Source of the DNA: Phialocephala subalpina
Taxonomy: Eukaryota; Ascomycota; Leotiomycetes; Helotiales; Mollisiaceae
Direction of reading: 5' to 3'
Length of the DNA: 64,000 nucleotides
NCBI GenBank assembly: GCA_900073065.1
Contig: FJOG01000012.1
Coordinates: 1,497,059 to 1,561,058, forward strand
Each line of letters begins with the position of its first letter. The first letter of the stretch is position 1. The notes beneath the pieces were generated by a model, which made no database searches, was not told the DNA's origin, and saw only the letters and a program-made list of their open reading frames with translations. This document shows, piece by piece, positions 9,857 to 21,500 of this stretch. Both the position numbers and the translations under genes were made by a program.

Positions 9857-12203
9857 TGTGACTGTGATGGTTCGAAGATTGATCGTTGCATGTAGTGATC
9901 TTGCTGTAGTTGATGCGTTGAAGGTGCGCTGTCAAAACAAGTCGAATTCTAGAAAGTTGAAGGTGCGTAGAAAGCCTTTTGGATATGCCCTCTTGGCGCT
10001 AGTGCTCGCTTGACTAGCTCAATTTCCACGAGCAGGCTCGATATAAGGCGAGAATGGTCAGTTAGGAGAGCGGGGTGCTTCGGTAGAAATAGTAAGGCGC
10101 AAAGGGAAGCGTGGAACTTTTTGCCGACCTGATCAATGCATAGTCAACGACAACGCAAAAAGGAAGTCCTGAACTTGCTGAACTACTTTTCTGATTTGGT
10201 ACGGTATCCCTTGAAATCTTGCCTACATTTCGTGGCGGGTTCGAAAGGTTTCAAACGAGCAGAAACCAACAAGGATGGGGAAATAGGGAAAGCAAGACAT
10301 GCTTATGAAAAGGGTTCGCCCGACCTAATTGACAAGGGATTAGTTACCTGCCTGTCTAGAATGATCGTTTGCCCTTAAAAGACATTCGAAGACGGGACGT
10401 AATGTGTAAAAAGGAGGGAGGACTTGATGGGTATAGAGCGGCAATGGAACTCATTTTTCCTACCAGTTGCTACCAACACATTCTCAGAGGAACAAAGAGA
10501 AATCTCACCAATCGAAGTATTATGATATACCTCACTCGAGCTGGCAAAGGGAAATAGCCCTAAGGGAATGGTCGGTATGAATGGAGGTACAAGGGCGATA
10601 CTGCTTGGCCAGCGACTGTCAATCGAGTGGGAGAATAATCGCTGACTTTGTGATACAGCTGTGTGTGAGGACGACGGTCATTCGTAGATGACCGGTATAC
10701 CACCAGCAACTGATCTTTCAGAGCTGTCCTGAACATGGTACTTCCGTACGCAGGTCGGTAAAGAGCGGTATGGCCATCTAGGAAGTAACCCCCAGACTTA
10801 GTCGCTAGCATTGTATCTATGTGCTGTCCATCTACATCGATATATTCTGGAGAGCTTCCCGCAGCGGATTTAAATGATATATGTATGTAGGAGATTGTGA
10901 ACACCGGCACGAAGTCTATCTGCTATATTGATGTGCTTGATTTCGTGGCCGTCTGAAGTGGCCTGTGGACGCGATCGTTCGTAGCCGGCAAGAAGGTCAC
11001 ATCTCCTGTTCACAATGACAACCGACAAGAAATCAGCAGAGTCTTAGAAAGCCTTGGGGATAATTAGGAGCCTGTAATGGCATATTCGCTATACAATGCT
11101 TCGACCCTTCGGCAACGAAGAGCAGTGTTGTCGAGGCTCTGCTCTTGCCGTGAACGTCTCCCCAAGACGCTCATTAGCAAAGGCCTTCATGTTGAAGTGT
11201 TCTGAATTCAGGTTCGTAAGGTCGAGGAATTGTGACGCATCGAACGCCGAGGGGGGAGGTTTGTCGCGACATGGTGAAGAGTGTCGTGTCGCGGTGGAAC
11301 ATCGAGGTCCCACATAGGACGGAACATTGGCAGGCAATCCTCGGGTCAAGCCTCATAGTATTGAGCCAATCGATCTCTGGCGTCTTCGTCAGAGGCTGCT
11401 CGAGCTTCATTGCAAAGTTCTGGAGGTTCTGGGACATTCGTTTCTCTCATTTCTAGACCTCCGAAAGGGAAGGGCCAGAACAAATGGGTGTTGTGGCCTC
11501 AGGCTTTTTAATGACTAAGCAAGCAGACTTCACCTCTGTTGTTTCTGCCTCCTTTGCTTTCGGTGTGCAAAAAAAGGGACACGCCAAAGTACCCAAAGAT
11601 CCGGGACATTTCACTAGGAGCTGCAACCCTGAACGATATGGCTACCGAGGACTCAAGTCGAACGTTAACTTACCCTTGAGCTAAAGACGATTATCGAAGA
11701 TATGTTCTAAGCCAGCCCACTTCAATGTTCTGTCAGTGCCAAGACAATCACAGTGACACTCTGTGTCGTTAATATGGTGTAGGGTGAGCTTTGCAATGAT
11801 TTGGATGGTCACTGCAGGATAAACAGGCATAGAAAATCATTCAATTTCTACTTTGTGACAGCTATTTTGCTGTATACTCGAGAAGGTAATACGATGCCCA
11901 TCCCAGCATCAAACGAGCCGCAGCATGTCTAACCTTGCTTGCAGTTCTCGGTATCGTCAACGCCCCTCAATATCAAAACCATCTAACAAGCTCTCAGCAC
12001 TGCCCAATACAAAATACAAACCTCCAGTTTCCTCCTCCAAGCCGGGGCATCAACTAAACTCATCATGAGAGTGGGACGCGTAAACCCAAGCCAAGAAGTA
12101 AACCAGAAAGTCCCAGTAGGTTTGGGAGACTGTAGAAGCCGTCCTTGCCACCAATGGAGCAGAAATATAATATCCCAGTAACCTCCTCGCAGCACCGTAT
12201 CAA
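9857..12203. other. 2.3-kb intergenic region without a supported gene
   Basis: Only short frames on both strands, none with protein-like composition or splice signals that join into a longer product. It separates the two FG-repeat paralogs and may mark the spacer of an old tandem duplication. Confidence 0.5.
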
Positions 12204-14404
12204 TCACAACCGAGCCTCCTCCGCTGTAGACATACCGCGGATAATCTGGAACATCTCCCTAGCCTCTTCCACCCACTTCCGGCCGTTGACGCCGCTGTAC
12301 CTATCAGGATGCCATCTGTGTGCCTCTCGCTTCAACCTATCAACCCATTCGCGACCTTCAGTTTGCATGGCACTTCCCTTCAATACACGCTCCACGTCAT
12401 GTCTGCAAATCTTCAACTTGGTCGCCTTATCTGCCCCTGTGCAATTATTTCCCTCGAGAGCACAATCCCGGGTGCGGATCACCGGAAAGGGTGTACTCTT
12501 TCCCTTGCTGAAGAACTCATCCGCCTGCTTCTTCCATGCGATATATTCGTTTGTGGCATTCGGGGAGATTGTTGCGTCTGCCTGCGCATTGAATGCTCGT
12601 CTCTGAGCTGAGTTCTGCTGGGGCTTGGCCTCTTCCTGTTGCGGCATCTTTGGTGCATAACTGGGAAGCTTGATCTTTCCTCCACTAGTCGAATGCTCTT
12701 CCGCAACGAACTCGGGATCATAAGTTGGGTCCTCGTCGACTTCAGCCCTGCTTCTGTGCGACTCGTCGGCATCTCCTTGATCATCTGAATCATCACCGTA
12801 GTCACCATCAAAGTCCTCGTAGTCGGCGTCGAAGTCACGGGCGTCATAATCGACATCTTCATTGGCGCGGTGACGTTCGATAGTGGAGGAGAACCCGGCT
12901 CGTGTATTGACGTACCCGGTGTGGAGGTAGTTTATGAGGCTGTTGGCTTGCTTTTGTTCCTCAATCCATCGTTCATCTTCTGCCTCTGCCTCGTCCGTGT
13001 AGAATGGTGCCAAATGTTTCGCCAGAGCTGCCATTTTCGGATTTTGAACAGCGAGGGCGCTCGAATTGGATATGGGGAGTGGCTCAGATGTACTGGCGTC
13101 AATGTTCTCCGTGTGACGGGGCTTCTTTGCAGGTTGTTTGTTGGCTTCGGTCTCTTCGTCTTGTCGCTTTCGCTTCGGTGTTGCTGTTGGGGACGGGGAC
13201 GAAGTAGGTCCACAATGGCCCTCGGTCTTAGGTGACTCTGCTTCCTCTTCCTTGTATTCAATCCCCTCCTTGCCTCCAGACTTGTCCTCTCGTTCGGCGT
13301 CTCCCTTGCCTTCAGCCTTGTCCTTGCCTCTAGTCTTCTTCTTGCGTTCAGCCTCTTCCTTGCGTTCAGCCTCTTCGATCTTGGCAAGTGCCTTTCTCTG
13401 CTTCTCCTCTCCATCCTTGAAATAGTTGACATAGCCCTTAGCCGATTCAATGCCTAACCGTAGAAGTGCTACCTCTTCCTTCTTCAGCTCATATGTGTCT
13501 TCCAAAATCTTCTTCATCTTCTCTCTATCAGCACGCTTTTGTCGGTTCACTCCAGGCTCCTTCCTCTGGAGCTTCTTGTTATGCCGTTCGAGAGCCTCCT
13601 TAGCCTTCGATTCGGCAAGCAAAGCTCTTCTCAACTTCTCTCCGGGAGAATTAGCGAATCTTTCCTCCTCGATTCGTTTAAGTTCTGCAAGATCTTCCTG
13701 GCGCTTTTTGAGTGCTTCGCTATAACCGGGGATAAACATAGTTGCCTGGCCCCTCGGTTCAGGAGCCGCAGACGGAGAACCACGCGTAGCACCAAGATCA
13801 GAGGTACTTCGCAACCCACAGAAGCTTGTTCCGCCGAATGTAGGTGAGGGGCTGCCGAACGAAGAAGCGGGGCTTCCGAATTTGGAGCGGGGGGTGCTAA
13901 AAGAAGAGGGGGAGCTGCCGAATGTAGAAGTAGGGCTTCCAAAGGCCGAAATTCTTCCAGACAAGCCTAAGAAGCTTGTGCCGCGAGTTGAGGGGAGTGT
14001 ACCAAAGGGGGAGGAAGTAGTGGGAGCCGCGAAGGTAGCGAAACCGGTCTTGGAAGAGGTGGTGGATGGTGTAGCATCAATGTCCTTGGGGTTCTGGGAC
14101 ATCTTGCTCTCGATCATAGACGCTGTACCTGGTTAGCTGAGTTCGATCTTGCGATCTTGCGAGGTCGAGAGGTGTGCCTACCAAAGCCCTTGAAGCTCTT
14201 CTTCAAAGCAGCTACAGCAGTGTCCTTGGTGTTTCTGGTCATTTTGCGCATTGGGGGAAGGCCGACGACGGTCTCTGGTTCTGTGCTCTTGGCACGCTTT
14301 GCGGCTCCGGCGCTGATATCGTCAACATTGAACGAGGAGACCTCGGACAATGCGCGTTTTCTCTTGTTGCCTGAAGGCGAGGAGTTGAGTGTGTTCTCCG
14401 ACAT
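12204..14404 (-). CDS. FG/SF-repeat protein with acidic region and C-terminal J-domain-like segment, paralog 2
   Basis: Two exons: 14404-14182 and 14128-12204, with a 53-bp intron (GTAGGC donor, CAGCTAAC branch, CCAG acceptor), giving 715 residues. Exon 1 carries the basic motif GNKRKRALSEVSSF and AAKRAKS, aligned with the duplicated unit of paralog 1. Then come an FG/SF-rich stretch (SPFGTLPSTRGTSFLG, SSPSSFSTPRSKFGSP), a coiled coil (EALKKRQEDLAELKRIEEER onward), a Lys/Glu-rich region, nuclear-type basic motifs (TPKRKRQDEE) and an acidic run (DYEDFDGDYGDDSDDQGDAD). The C-terminus has a Cys/His-containing segment (CRHDVERVL) followed by LKREAHRWHPDRYSG, whose HPD is the key motif of J domains that bind Hsp70. 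Such HPD-containing C-termini occur in several fungal hypotheticals. Role unknown; nuclear co-chaperone activity is speculative. Confidence 0.7.
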
Positions 14405-14692
14405 CATGATGATTCGAAGATTCGATGTGGTGGTGTTGCGTTCGTTGTGGTGGTACGAGGTCGCGACAAGATCGAAAAAGTTGTCAAATTCCACAAAGTT
14501 GCAAGTGGGTGGAAGGCCTTTTCGATCTGTCAGATTTCACGCTAATGCTCGCTTGGCTAGCATTATTTTTATGGCCAGAAGACGAGTGTACGCGGTGATT
14601 TGACGCGGCTGATGCCGATAATAATAAGGCGCAAACACAGAGCGGTTGTGCAAACGGCATAACCCTTTTCCCGGAGCGACCAACCCAACGCA

Positions 14693-15830
14693 ATGAACGT
14701 CCGACTACGATATGAAATGAAATCCTCAAAACTACTATATGATTGTCCCAAGTCGTGCCGGGACAATATGATCGAGCAAGTGCGAGGTAAGTTAATTCTG
14801 GTTGACCCGCTGTGTAAAGGGACATGTTGTTGATTATCTCACGGCTGCTGGCCTACACTCTATATCTTAGGATTCATATACGAGAAGCTTTGCGAGTACT
14901 GCTTCACGAACGATTCGGCGATAGTGAATCTCATCGGACACGTGAAACACATCGGTCTCTCGATCTACAGGAACCTTCTACGGACTCTGAGGGCGAAGAA
15001 GATGGGCTCCAAAGTCTGGAGAAAATGACACGGCTCCGCTGGCTGTGGTTCCTTCTCGGCACTCTCCCGCCCACTATGAAGCTGGCATCGGTGACAAGAG
15101 TAGGCTGGATCAAAGCCTGGGGTATGATGATGCTGGCGTCATGGGTAGTGAACGAGCATCTGATCATCTTCGCAACTTTCAACCAACCATTTTTACTGTT
15201 TCAGATACTGGACGAGTCTCCTGGCCTGGCTACGAACAGACACCCCGGTCGTCAAATTTCTGGCAAGTCAAGCTAAGCCCAGATCGTTTGGAGGGAGGAG
15301 CATTGGGGCTCGCATTGATTATGCATGTAGCGATGTTGAATGTGGTGTTCAGAATTCTTTGGATATATCCGAGGGTTGTTGATTACCTTCTCTCTGCTTT
15401 GGCTATGAGGGGATACTACGTTCACCCTGGGTGTACATTATTCGTTTCAATCTGCGTATTCATTGAAGTGGGCTTGGTGGGGGCTGTGTCTTCAGTTCAA
15501 CGCATCAGCATTCCGTGGAGTTTTCCCCTCGCATTGTTCTTCCTCATGATCTCTAGCACGGCAACAAACGCTGTTCTGTAAGGCCGCGGGTCTTTCCCCT
15601 CAGTGTATGTCTGGGCGATTTCTACGATTGCAATCTCGGCATTTCTATGGTTTGCTGGATTGCTTGGCCAGCGATTTGCTATGCTGGGAAGAAATCTTCT
15701 CGTGTTGTATCGAACTCGCCCTGAGGGGCAGTTCAATATTGATTATGGGGCTTGTTTGAGCTTGGCGTTCTTTTTCAGTACACTCATTGCGACATTGTTC
15801 TGGTATGGGCACATTTATGATTCTTTTTGA
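14693..15830 (+). pseudogene. Multi-exon membrane protein gene with an in-frame stop
   Basis: Tentative exons are 14693-14786, 14871-14923, 14971-15247 and 15283-15830. The first two introns have sound signals (GTAAGT...TTAG; GTGAAT...ACAG); the last (15248-15282, 35 bp) is doubtful. The product starts MNVRLRYEMKSSKLLYDCPK, has a hydrophobic segment around LRWLWFLLGTLPPTMKLAS with GWIKAWGMMMLASW, and further membrane segments in the last exon. In the last exon the frame meets TAA at 15579-15581 and then continues without change through GRGSFPSVYVWAISTIAI and two more membrane segments to TGA at 15828-15830. The sequence on both sides of the TAA is equally membrane-protein-like, so I read it as one gene with a nonsense change. 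The alternative is a slightly shorter functional protein. I do not recognise a named family. Confidence 0.5.
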
Positions 15831-15975
15831 ACAACTGTACCGGCTTGGACGGGTGTCTTTGGTTAATGATGGGACTTTTGAGATCATTAAGTGTTGGGAA
15901 TACTGGAGAAAACAGATGGGAGGAACGTTGTCAATGCGAGATAGATGCTGCCTGCTGTAATCCTTAAGTTTGAGT

Positions 15976-17676
15976 TCAGTCCGATGTTCTATTTCTACAT
16001 ACATTCAAATACTCATCAGAGCATCCTAAACAAAACATCCCATAACAAGGCCTATACGCTCCGCCTTTCTCATCCAAACCACTACCTTCCATCGAATTAC
16101 TTCTTTCCGATGAAATCTTCATCTGTGCCAAAATCTGCTTCACCTCCTGAACATAAACACCCTTCTTCCTAATCCTCTCTCCATACCTATAAAACAAAAA
16201 CGGCAACGGCACACAAACTAACGCCAGCACAGCCGGAACACTACTCGCCCAATGAATCCCCAGCTTAGCATACATAGCCTTAGTAAACAGCGGAAAGCTA
16301 GCAGCGAAGATACTCCTCAGCGCCGCATTAGCAGCCAGGACAGACGCTGCGTAGATAAGATACGTATCGACGAGATAGTTGATGATGCTTAGGAAAATAA
16401 GAACCATTCCGAAGCCAAAAGGTACGGTGCCCGCTATGCAGATCAGTGGGTTTAGAGAAGGGAAGTTCGTCCATGCGAACCAGAATAGTCCTATTGGTGT
16501 CGCTACTCCCCCTATCATGCAAGGCACTAAGCGGGCCTCGGGTGGTGCTTTGCCATTTGGAGACGCGGCTGCTGTTCGGGCGTACTGTCTGCCTTGGAAG
16601 AACAGGAATACCAAAGCGAGTAACATCCCCACAGCTAGACCCAGAAACGGAAGACCAGCGACCCCAGGACCGAGACCATAGCCCTCTCCAAAAACAATAG
16701 GATACGCAGCGAACATCATATACATAGTCCCGAAGACAATAGCCATATACACTGAGAGAAGCGAGACGATCGGCTCCGCGAAGAGGAGTTTCCAGGGGCG
16801 TAAAAGGGCTGTGGAGATAGTTTTCTTAAACGTCTGCTTCCCTCGCAGATGGTCCATCTTACTGATATATTGTCGCCCGGTCTTGACGGACATCTTAGCT
16901 GCTCGATATCGCAGAAGATAAGGCGCATATGTCTCCGGTACGCAAATGTAGAAAAGCGTCCACATCAACGCACTAAGTCCCGTAATCAACGTCCCAATGC
17001 CACTCCATCCTGCTGACTGCCCCAGAAATCCTCCCGCAATAGGCCCAATGACCGGTCCTAAAAAAGGCGCAGAAGAGAAAATACTACTTGGTAATCCTCT
17101 CTCGGCAGCGGAGAACATGTCTGCTATCATACCCCCCGTGTTGGTGAGGGTAGCTGAGCCGAAAGCTCCAGCGAAAAAACGGAAGATTATGAGTTGGGAG
17201 ATGCTGGTGGAGAGGACGGCGCCGACGTTAAAGATTACGAATAAGCCATATGCGAGTACGAAGACGTTTCTGCGGCCGTAGAGCTCGGAAAGTGGTGCCC
17301 AGAGGAGGGGACCGACTGCGAAACCGAAGACGAAAAGGGACACGCCGAGTAAGGCTACGGGTGCGGGGACGGAGAACTGGGCTTCGATGGAGGTGAGACC
17401 GCCGGTGTAGGCGGAGGAAGAAAAGGCCATTGTAAGTGTTGAGAATGCGGATATGGCTGTTACGAGCCATTTGGTGGTGAGGGGGAAGTTCAGGGGGTTT
17501 CGTGGGTCCGATGGAAGCCAGTCGATTTGGTACATGTTTGTAGCTGTACCATGACCGACGTAATTGTGTTCTAGTATTTGTGGTGTGATGAGAGTTGCGT
17601 CTCTGACTATTCGCCAGTGCGAGAATTTGGTTGTCTCTTGCAATTTCTTTTCGTCTTGCTCGTCTTGGCGGCCCAT
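15976..17676 (-). CDS. MFS transporter, drug:H+ antiporter (DHA1-type) family
   Basis: Intronless frame. The ATG at 17676 (MGRQDEQDEKKLQ, 566 residues) is the more natural start; the frame extends upstream to 17763. Twelve hydrophobic segments are visible. Family signatures include WLPSDPRNPLNFPLTTKW before the first segment, GPLLWAPLSELYGRRNVFVL (motif A region), FRFFAGAFGSATLTNTGGMI and the motif-C-like FLGPVIGPIAGGFLGQSAGW of antiporters. It sits in the plasma membrane and probably exports a small organic molecule. The gene lies 0.9 kb downstream of the NR-PKS on the same strand, so self-resistance or export of the cluster product is a reasonable inference. A general multidrug role cannot be excluded. 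Confidence 0.85.
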   Translation of the reverse strand: MGRQDEQDEKKLQETTKFSHWRIVRDATLITPQILEHNYVGHGTATNMYQIDWLPSDPRNPLNFPLTTKWLVTAISAFSTLTMAFSSSAYTGGLTSIEAQFSVPAPVALLGVSLFVFGFAVGPLLWAPLSELYGRRNVFVLAYGLFVIFNVGAVLSTSISQLIIFRFFAGAFGSATLTNTGGMIADMFSAAERGLPSSIFSSAPFLGPVIGPIAGGFLGQSAGWSGIGTLITGLSALMWTLFYICVPETYAPYLLRYRAAKMSVKTGRQYISKMDHLRGKQTFKKTISTALLRPWKLLFAEPIVSLLSVYMAIVFGTMYMMFAAYPIVFGEGYGLGPGVAGLPFLGLAVGMLLALVFLFFQGRQYARTAAASPNGKAPPEARLVPCMIGGVATPIGLFWFAWTNFPSLNPLICIAGTVPFGFGMVLIFLSIINYLVDTYLIYAASVLAANAALRSIFAASFPLFTKAMYAKLGIHWASSVPAVLALVCVPLPFLFYRYGERIRKKGVYVQEVKQILAQMKISSERSNSMEGSGLDEKGGAYRPCYGMFCLGCSDEYLNVCRNRTSD

Positions 17677-18565
17677 TGTAAATTTCGAGAGAGAGGGAAA
17701 TGCCCGGTTGAGCTTGAGAGGCGGTAGTAAATAAGCCCCTTCTTCAAAATCCTGTAGGATCAAGATTGAAGACCTAAAGTTGAGAATACAATTTGCTCAT
17801 ACGAAGCAGGACTACCGAAGAAGGAAGTCGAAGAACAATACAACCTAGGTCGACGATCGGCTCCCACAATGCAGCTAAGATTTTTTTAAGCTAAAGTAAG
17901 GCATAAACTTGCAGAAAATCATTTCACAACGATCGTCCAGAACGTCAAAAAATTCCGGGGTACGGTACCCTAGAAGCAGATATGGCGCGAAACTGTGGTT
18001 TGGGATCTCGCTAAAGCCCCTAAGTTATGCCATCTGAAGATCAGACAAGTCAGATTAAACTTTAATTCTGTTTCGGCGGGAGGCCAGACATGTTTTATTT
18101 CATGTCTGTAGTGCATGATATGTTGAAACTTATGTGAGGTATTAATATTTGGAATCATCGCTTTCTCGACGAACAGGTATTGTTTGTCAAAGAATGGGCA
18201 ATGTTGTACGAAGGAGCTTTACTAGACATGCAGATACTTTGGAGGTTTGTAGGTCGATCATCGATGAAGAGTCAATACTGTACATTATTTTGCTGGAGGT
18301 GAAAGATTGAAGTCATGGTACTGAAGGTTGATTCAACAGGCGCTGTGTAAAAGTGGAAATATCTCTGACAGCATATTCATCGAGTAAGTTCGTTAGGCGT
18401 GATATCAATATATCAATACTTGCGCCACACGTAGACAATCTTGAAATTATGAGGACAGAAAGTGCGTTGTATATTTTCAACAGTCATAAATAACATCTAG
18501 AGGCTCAAAACGTGTCAAGACTCAAGCCCTTCTCTAAGACGAAGTGCGGCTCCGAATCCAAACAT
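17677..18565. other. Intergenic region between the exporter and the polyketide synthase
   Basis: Rather AT-rich, only short frames, no RNA gene recognised. It contains the exporter promoter and the PKS 3' end. Confidence 0.5.
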
Positions 18566-21500
18566 CTAACAACTCAACGCCTTTTGTAAATGCACTTTAA
18601 GCACATCACCAACGGCATTCATCTGCGGTGCCTTCACAACCGAAAAATGGTTTCCGCTCACCACACTGCATTCCACCTTCCGTCCCGCCAACTTGTCCCA
18701 TCCCGCTGGTCCATAGTCACTCCTCACTCCAAAAAGCCAATTGCGAGCTTCGTTAGCAATGTCATCGTCACTCAAGTTCACACCAATTTTCTTCTCTTCA
18801 CTCAAACCCTCCAACATGCCATCTTTAGCCCAGACAGCAACCACATTCTCGACCTTCGCATCCTTAGCTAGAGGAACCGGCTCGAAATGCTCCAGCGTTC
18901 TCACACTAGCTAGAAAATGCTGTCTCGTTTCCTCTGGGATACCTTTGCCACTTTTGTCCATTCCGTCAAACAGGCCTGCGTTCTCGAGGATATCAAGAGT
19001 CGGAGCTGGAAGCGGCGGAAGGGTGCGCGGACACGGACTGTCGATGAACATGAGCATTTGGATTCTCTCGCCTGCGTCCAAGAGCTGATGTGCAACTTCG
19101 TAGGCGAATATTCCGCCCATAGACCAGCCTGCTAAGAGATAGGGGCCTTGAGGTTGGAGTCTTCGGATCTCTTCGATGAAGATGGAAGCGACGGTCTCGA
19201 ATGGTACGGTGTAGCTCTCGGCGCATTTGTGAAATGGCGAGAAGAGAGCGTAGACCGGTAGGGACTTCGAGATTGGTGGAAGATCAATGTAGGAAAGTGC
19301 TGACCCTGAACCATCTGGGAGAAGAAAGACTGCCGTCGATCCCGGGGAAGGAATACCTTGGAGGAGAATGGATTTGCTTTTGAAAGGCGACAGAAGCTTC
19401 GTAGCTACAGCTTTCAACTCAGGTACGTGTGTCTGGCTGTATTTTCGAAGATCCCCAAATGTCTGGTACTCAGAGAAGAAGGATGATGGAAGGCTCACAC
19501 CTGTCAGTTCTCGAAGGGAGTTGAGAACAGCTATGCTCAAGAGTGAGTCAAGACCGAGATCCGAGAACTGGGCTGTCGGGTGAGCTTCGCTTGGCTGGAT
19601 ACCTACTTCTTCAATGATGATCGACTTTAAAATGTCTTCAATATCATCGCAGGGTGGTGTGTGGATGCTGATTGAGGAGCAAGCATCCAGATATGAAGCA
19701 TCCGAGAAAACGCTTCGCACTGTAGACGCACTCGACGCTCGCGATCTTGACTCTTCCGATTTTAGAGTAACCAGTTTGTGCGGCACAAGAGGTTGAACTT
19801 GTGTCTGGAAATATCTCTCAAGCTCACCGACCGTAGAATATGTGGTGAATAAAGAGCTGGGAAGCTCCATCTGTGTCAACGTGCGCAATCGTTGCAAGAT
19901 GGAAATTGTTAAAATGGAATCGATGCCCAGATCTGACCACTGTGTATCGTCAGAAAGCTCAGACCGTTCGAGTCCTGCTTCTGAGAGAATGGCCTCCATG
20001 ACTTTAGGGGGTGGAAGTGCATCAACCCTCCGGCCCCTAGGTGCCACGGTATTCTGAGGCTGAACTACACTAGCGCGCTTGATGTGGGAACTGACTCCAA
20101 GCAGTGTGTGGAGCAAAGTGCGCTTCATTTGCTTGAATTTCAAACCAGCGACGACAGCCACAACCTCATGCTCATTGAACATGTAAACATTGCCGGCATA
20201 AACACCACTTTCAGAAGTCGATTGCATCCTGACATAGGTTCGGTATTGTTCTTTTTCCGATAATTGACCAAGGATCTTCATGCTCTTCCACCCATGAGAA
20301 ATATAGACGTCATCTTGACCACTTGGTGGGTTCACGTTCAAGCAGAATCCGCCAATTTGCGCAAGACTGTCGATCCAATAGGGGCTGTGGGTAAAGACTC
20401 CGTCGTCAGTCGACGTTCTGAACTTGAGGATAGCGGATGCTTCTGGAACATCATCAATCATAAAAGTCTCTTTCAAGGCTTGGTACTCGTCAGAGTAGTC
20501 AACCACTGCTTTGAATAGCTTGTATGCCATCTTCCGTGAAATGCTGTCAACATTGTCATTACCGCTCCGTGCTTTTTCTTGTAGCTCTTTGCTTCTGGTT
20601 CGAATGAGATAGGCACTGTTGTTCCAATGTTCCATCATCTTTACGCCATCGCAAAGTGAGACCTGGCACCTGGCATGTTCTTTCCACTCCGTTCCAGTTT
20701 GCGAATGGAAATATATCTTGACTGGCTCGGAAGAAGATTGTGTGGCGGTGACCCTGAAGATCTGCTTCTGCATGTCTTGCTTGACCATGAAAGGGCTGAA
20801 TATTTCCATGTTTGAAAGATCCATTGGTGGGGTTGTTAATGACGTATCTTGTTGACGGAAAATATACCTAGCAGCCGTGAATGCCATTTCGGCGTATATT
20901 GAGCTGCAAATATTAGAACGTGCTTGTTCAAGGGAGACATAAAATGCATACCTAGGACAAAGCCCAACGCCAGAGACAACATGACCGCGCGCCATGTGAG
21001 AAAGTTCCGGACAGCTGAAGTCACTTGTGAAGATGACTTGCGCACCAGTTGAGAGGAATGACTGTTCCTCAATCCGTTGCAAGCATGTTGAAGAGAAAAC
21101 CGGCGCAAACTCTGGTGCTTGGGAATGTTGAGGTGCGTCTAATCGACTTCGGTAATCCAGCCAGTAATTCTTCGCATCGAAGGCGTATAATGGAAGTTCG
21201 GCCAATTGAAGAGCATGCTTATGCTCCTTGTGAAACTTGGTCCACTTGACATGACATCCCTTTTGGTAGCTTCGCGCTAGATTTTTGGAGACCGTGGCCC
21301 AGCAGTCTTTGTTAGGCTCGAGGGTGGTGAGTGAGTTCTCGAGAGACGTATTCAATGATGCCTTGACAAAGGATAAGCAGGTTGCTCCTGGGCCACATTC
21401 CATCCAGAGTGTTCGATCATTAACGAGGCCATTAGTGACGCAGGAATTCAGCGCTGCTGGAAAGTTCACAGATTCTCTGGCTTGGCGACATAGATATTCA

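Noticed and set aside
9857..12203. Several frames of 70-116 codons between the FG-repeat genes
   Set aside because: No homology-like motif, no consistent frame, no splice pairs; expected by chance.
20836..21108. Minus-strand frame inside the PT domain
   Set aside because: It is the PKS frame in another phase around an in-frame intron (20904-20951).
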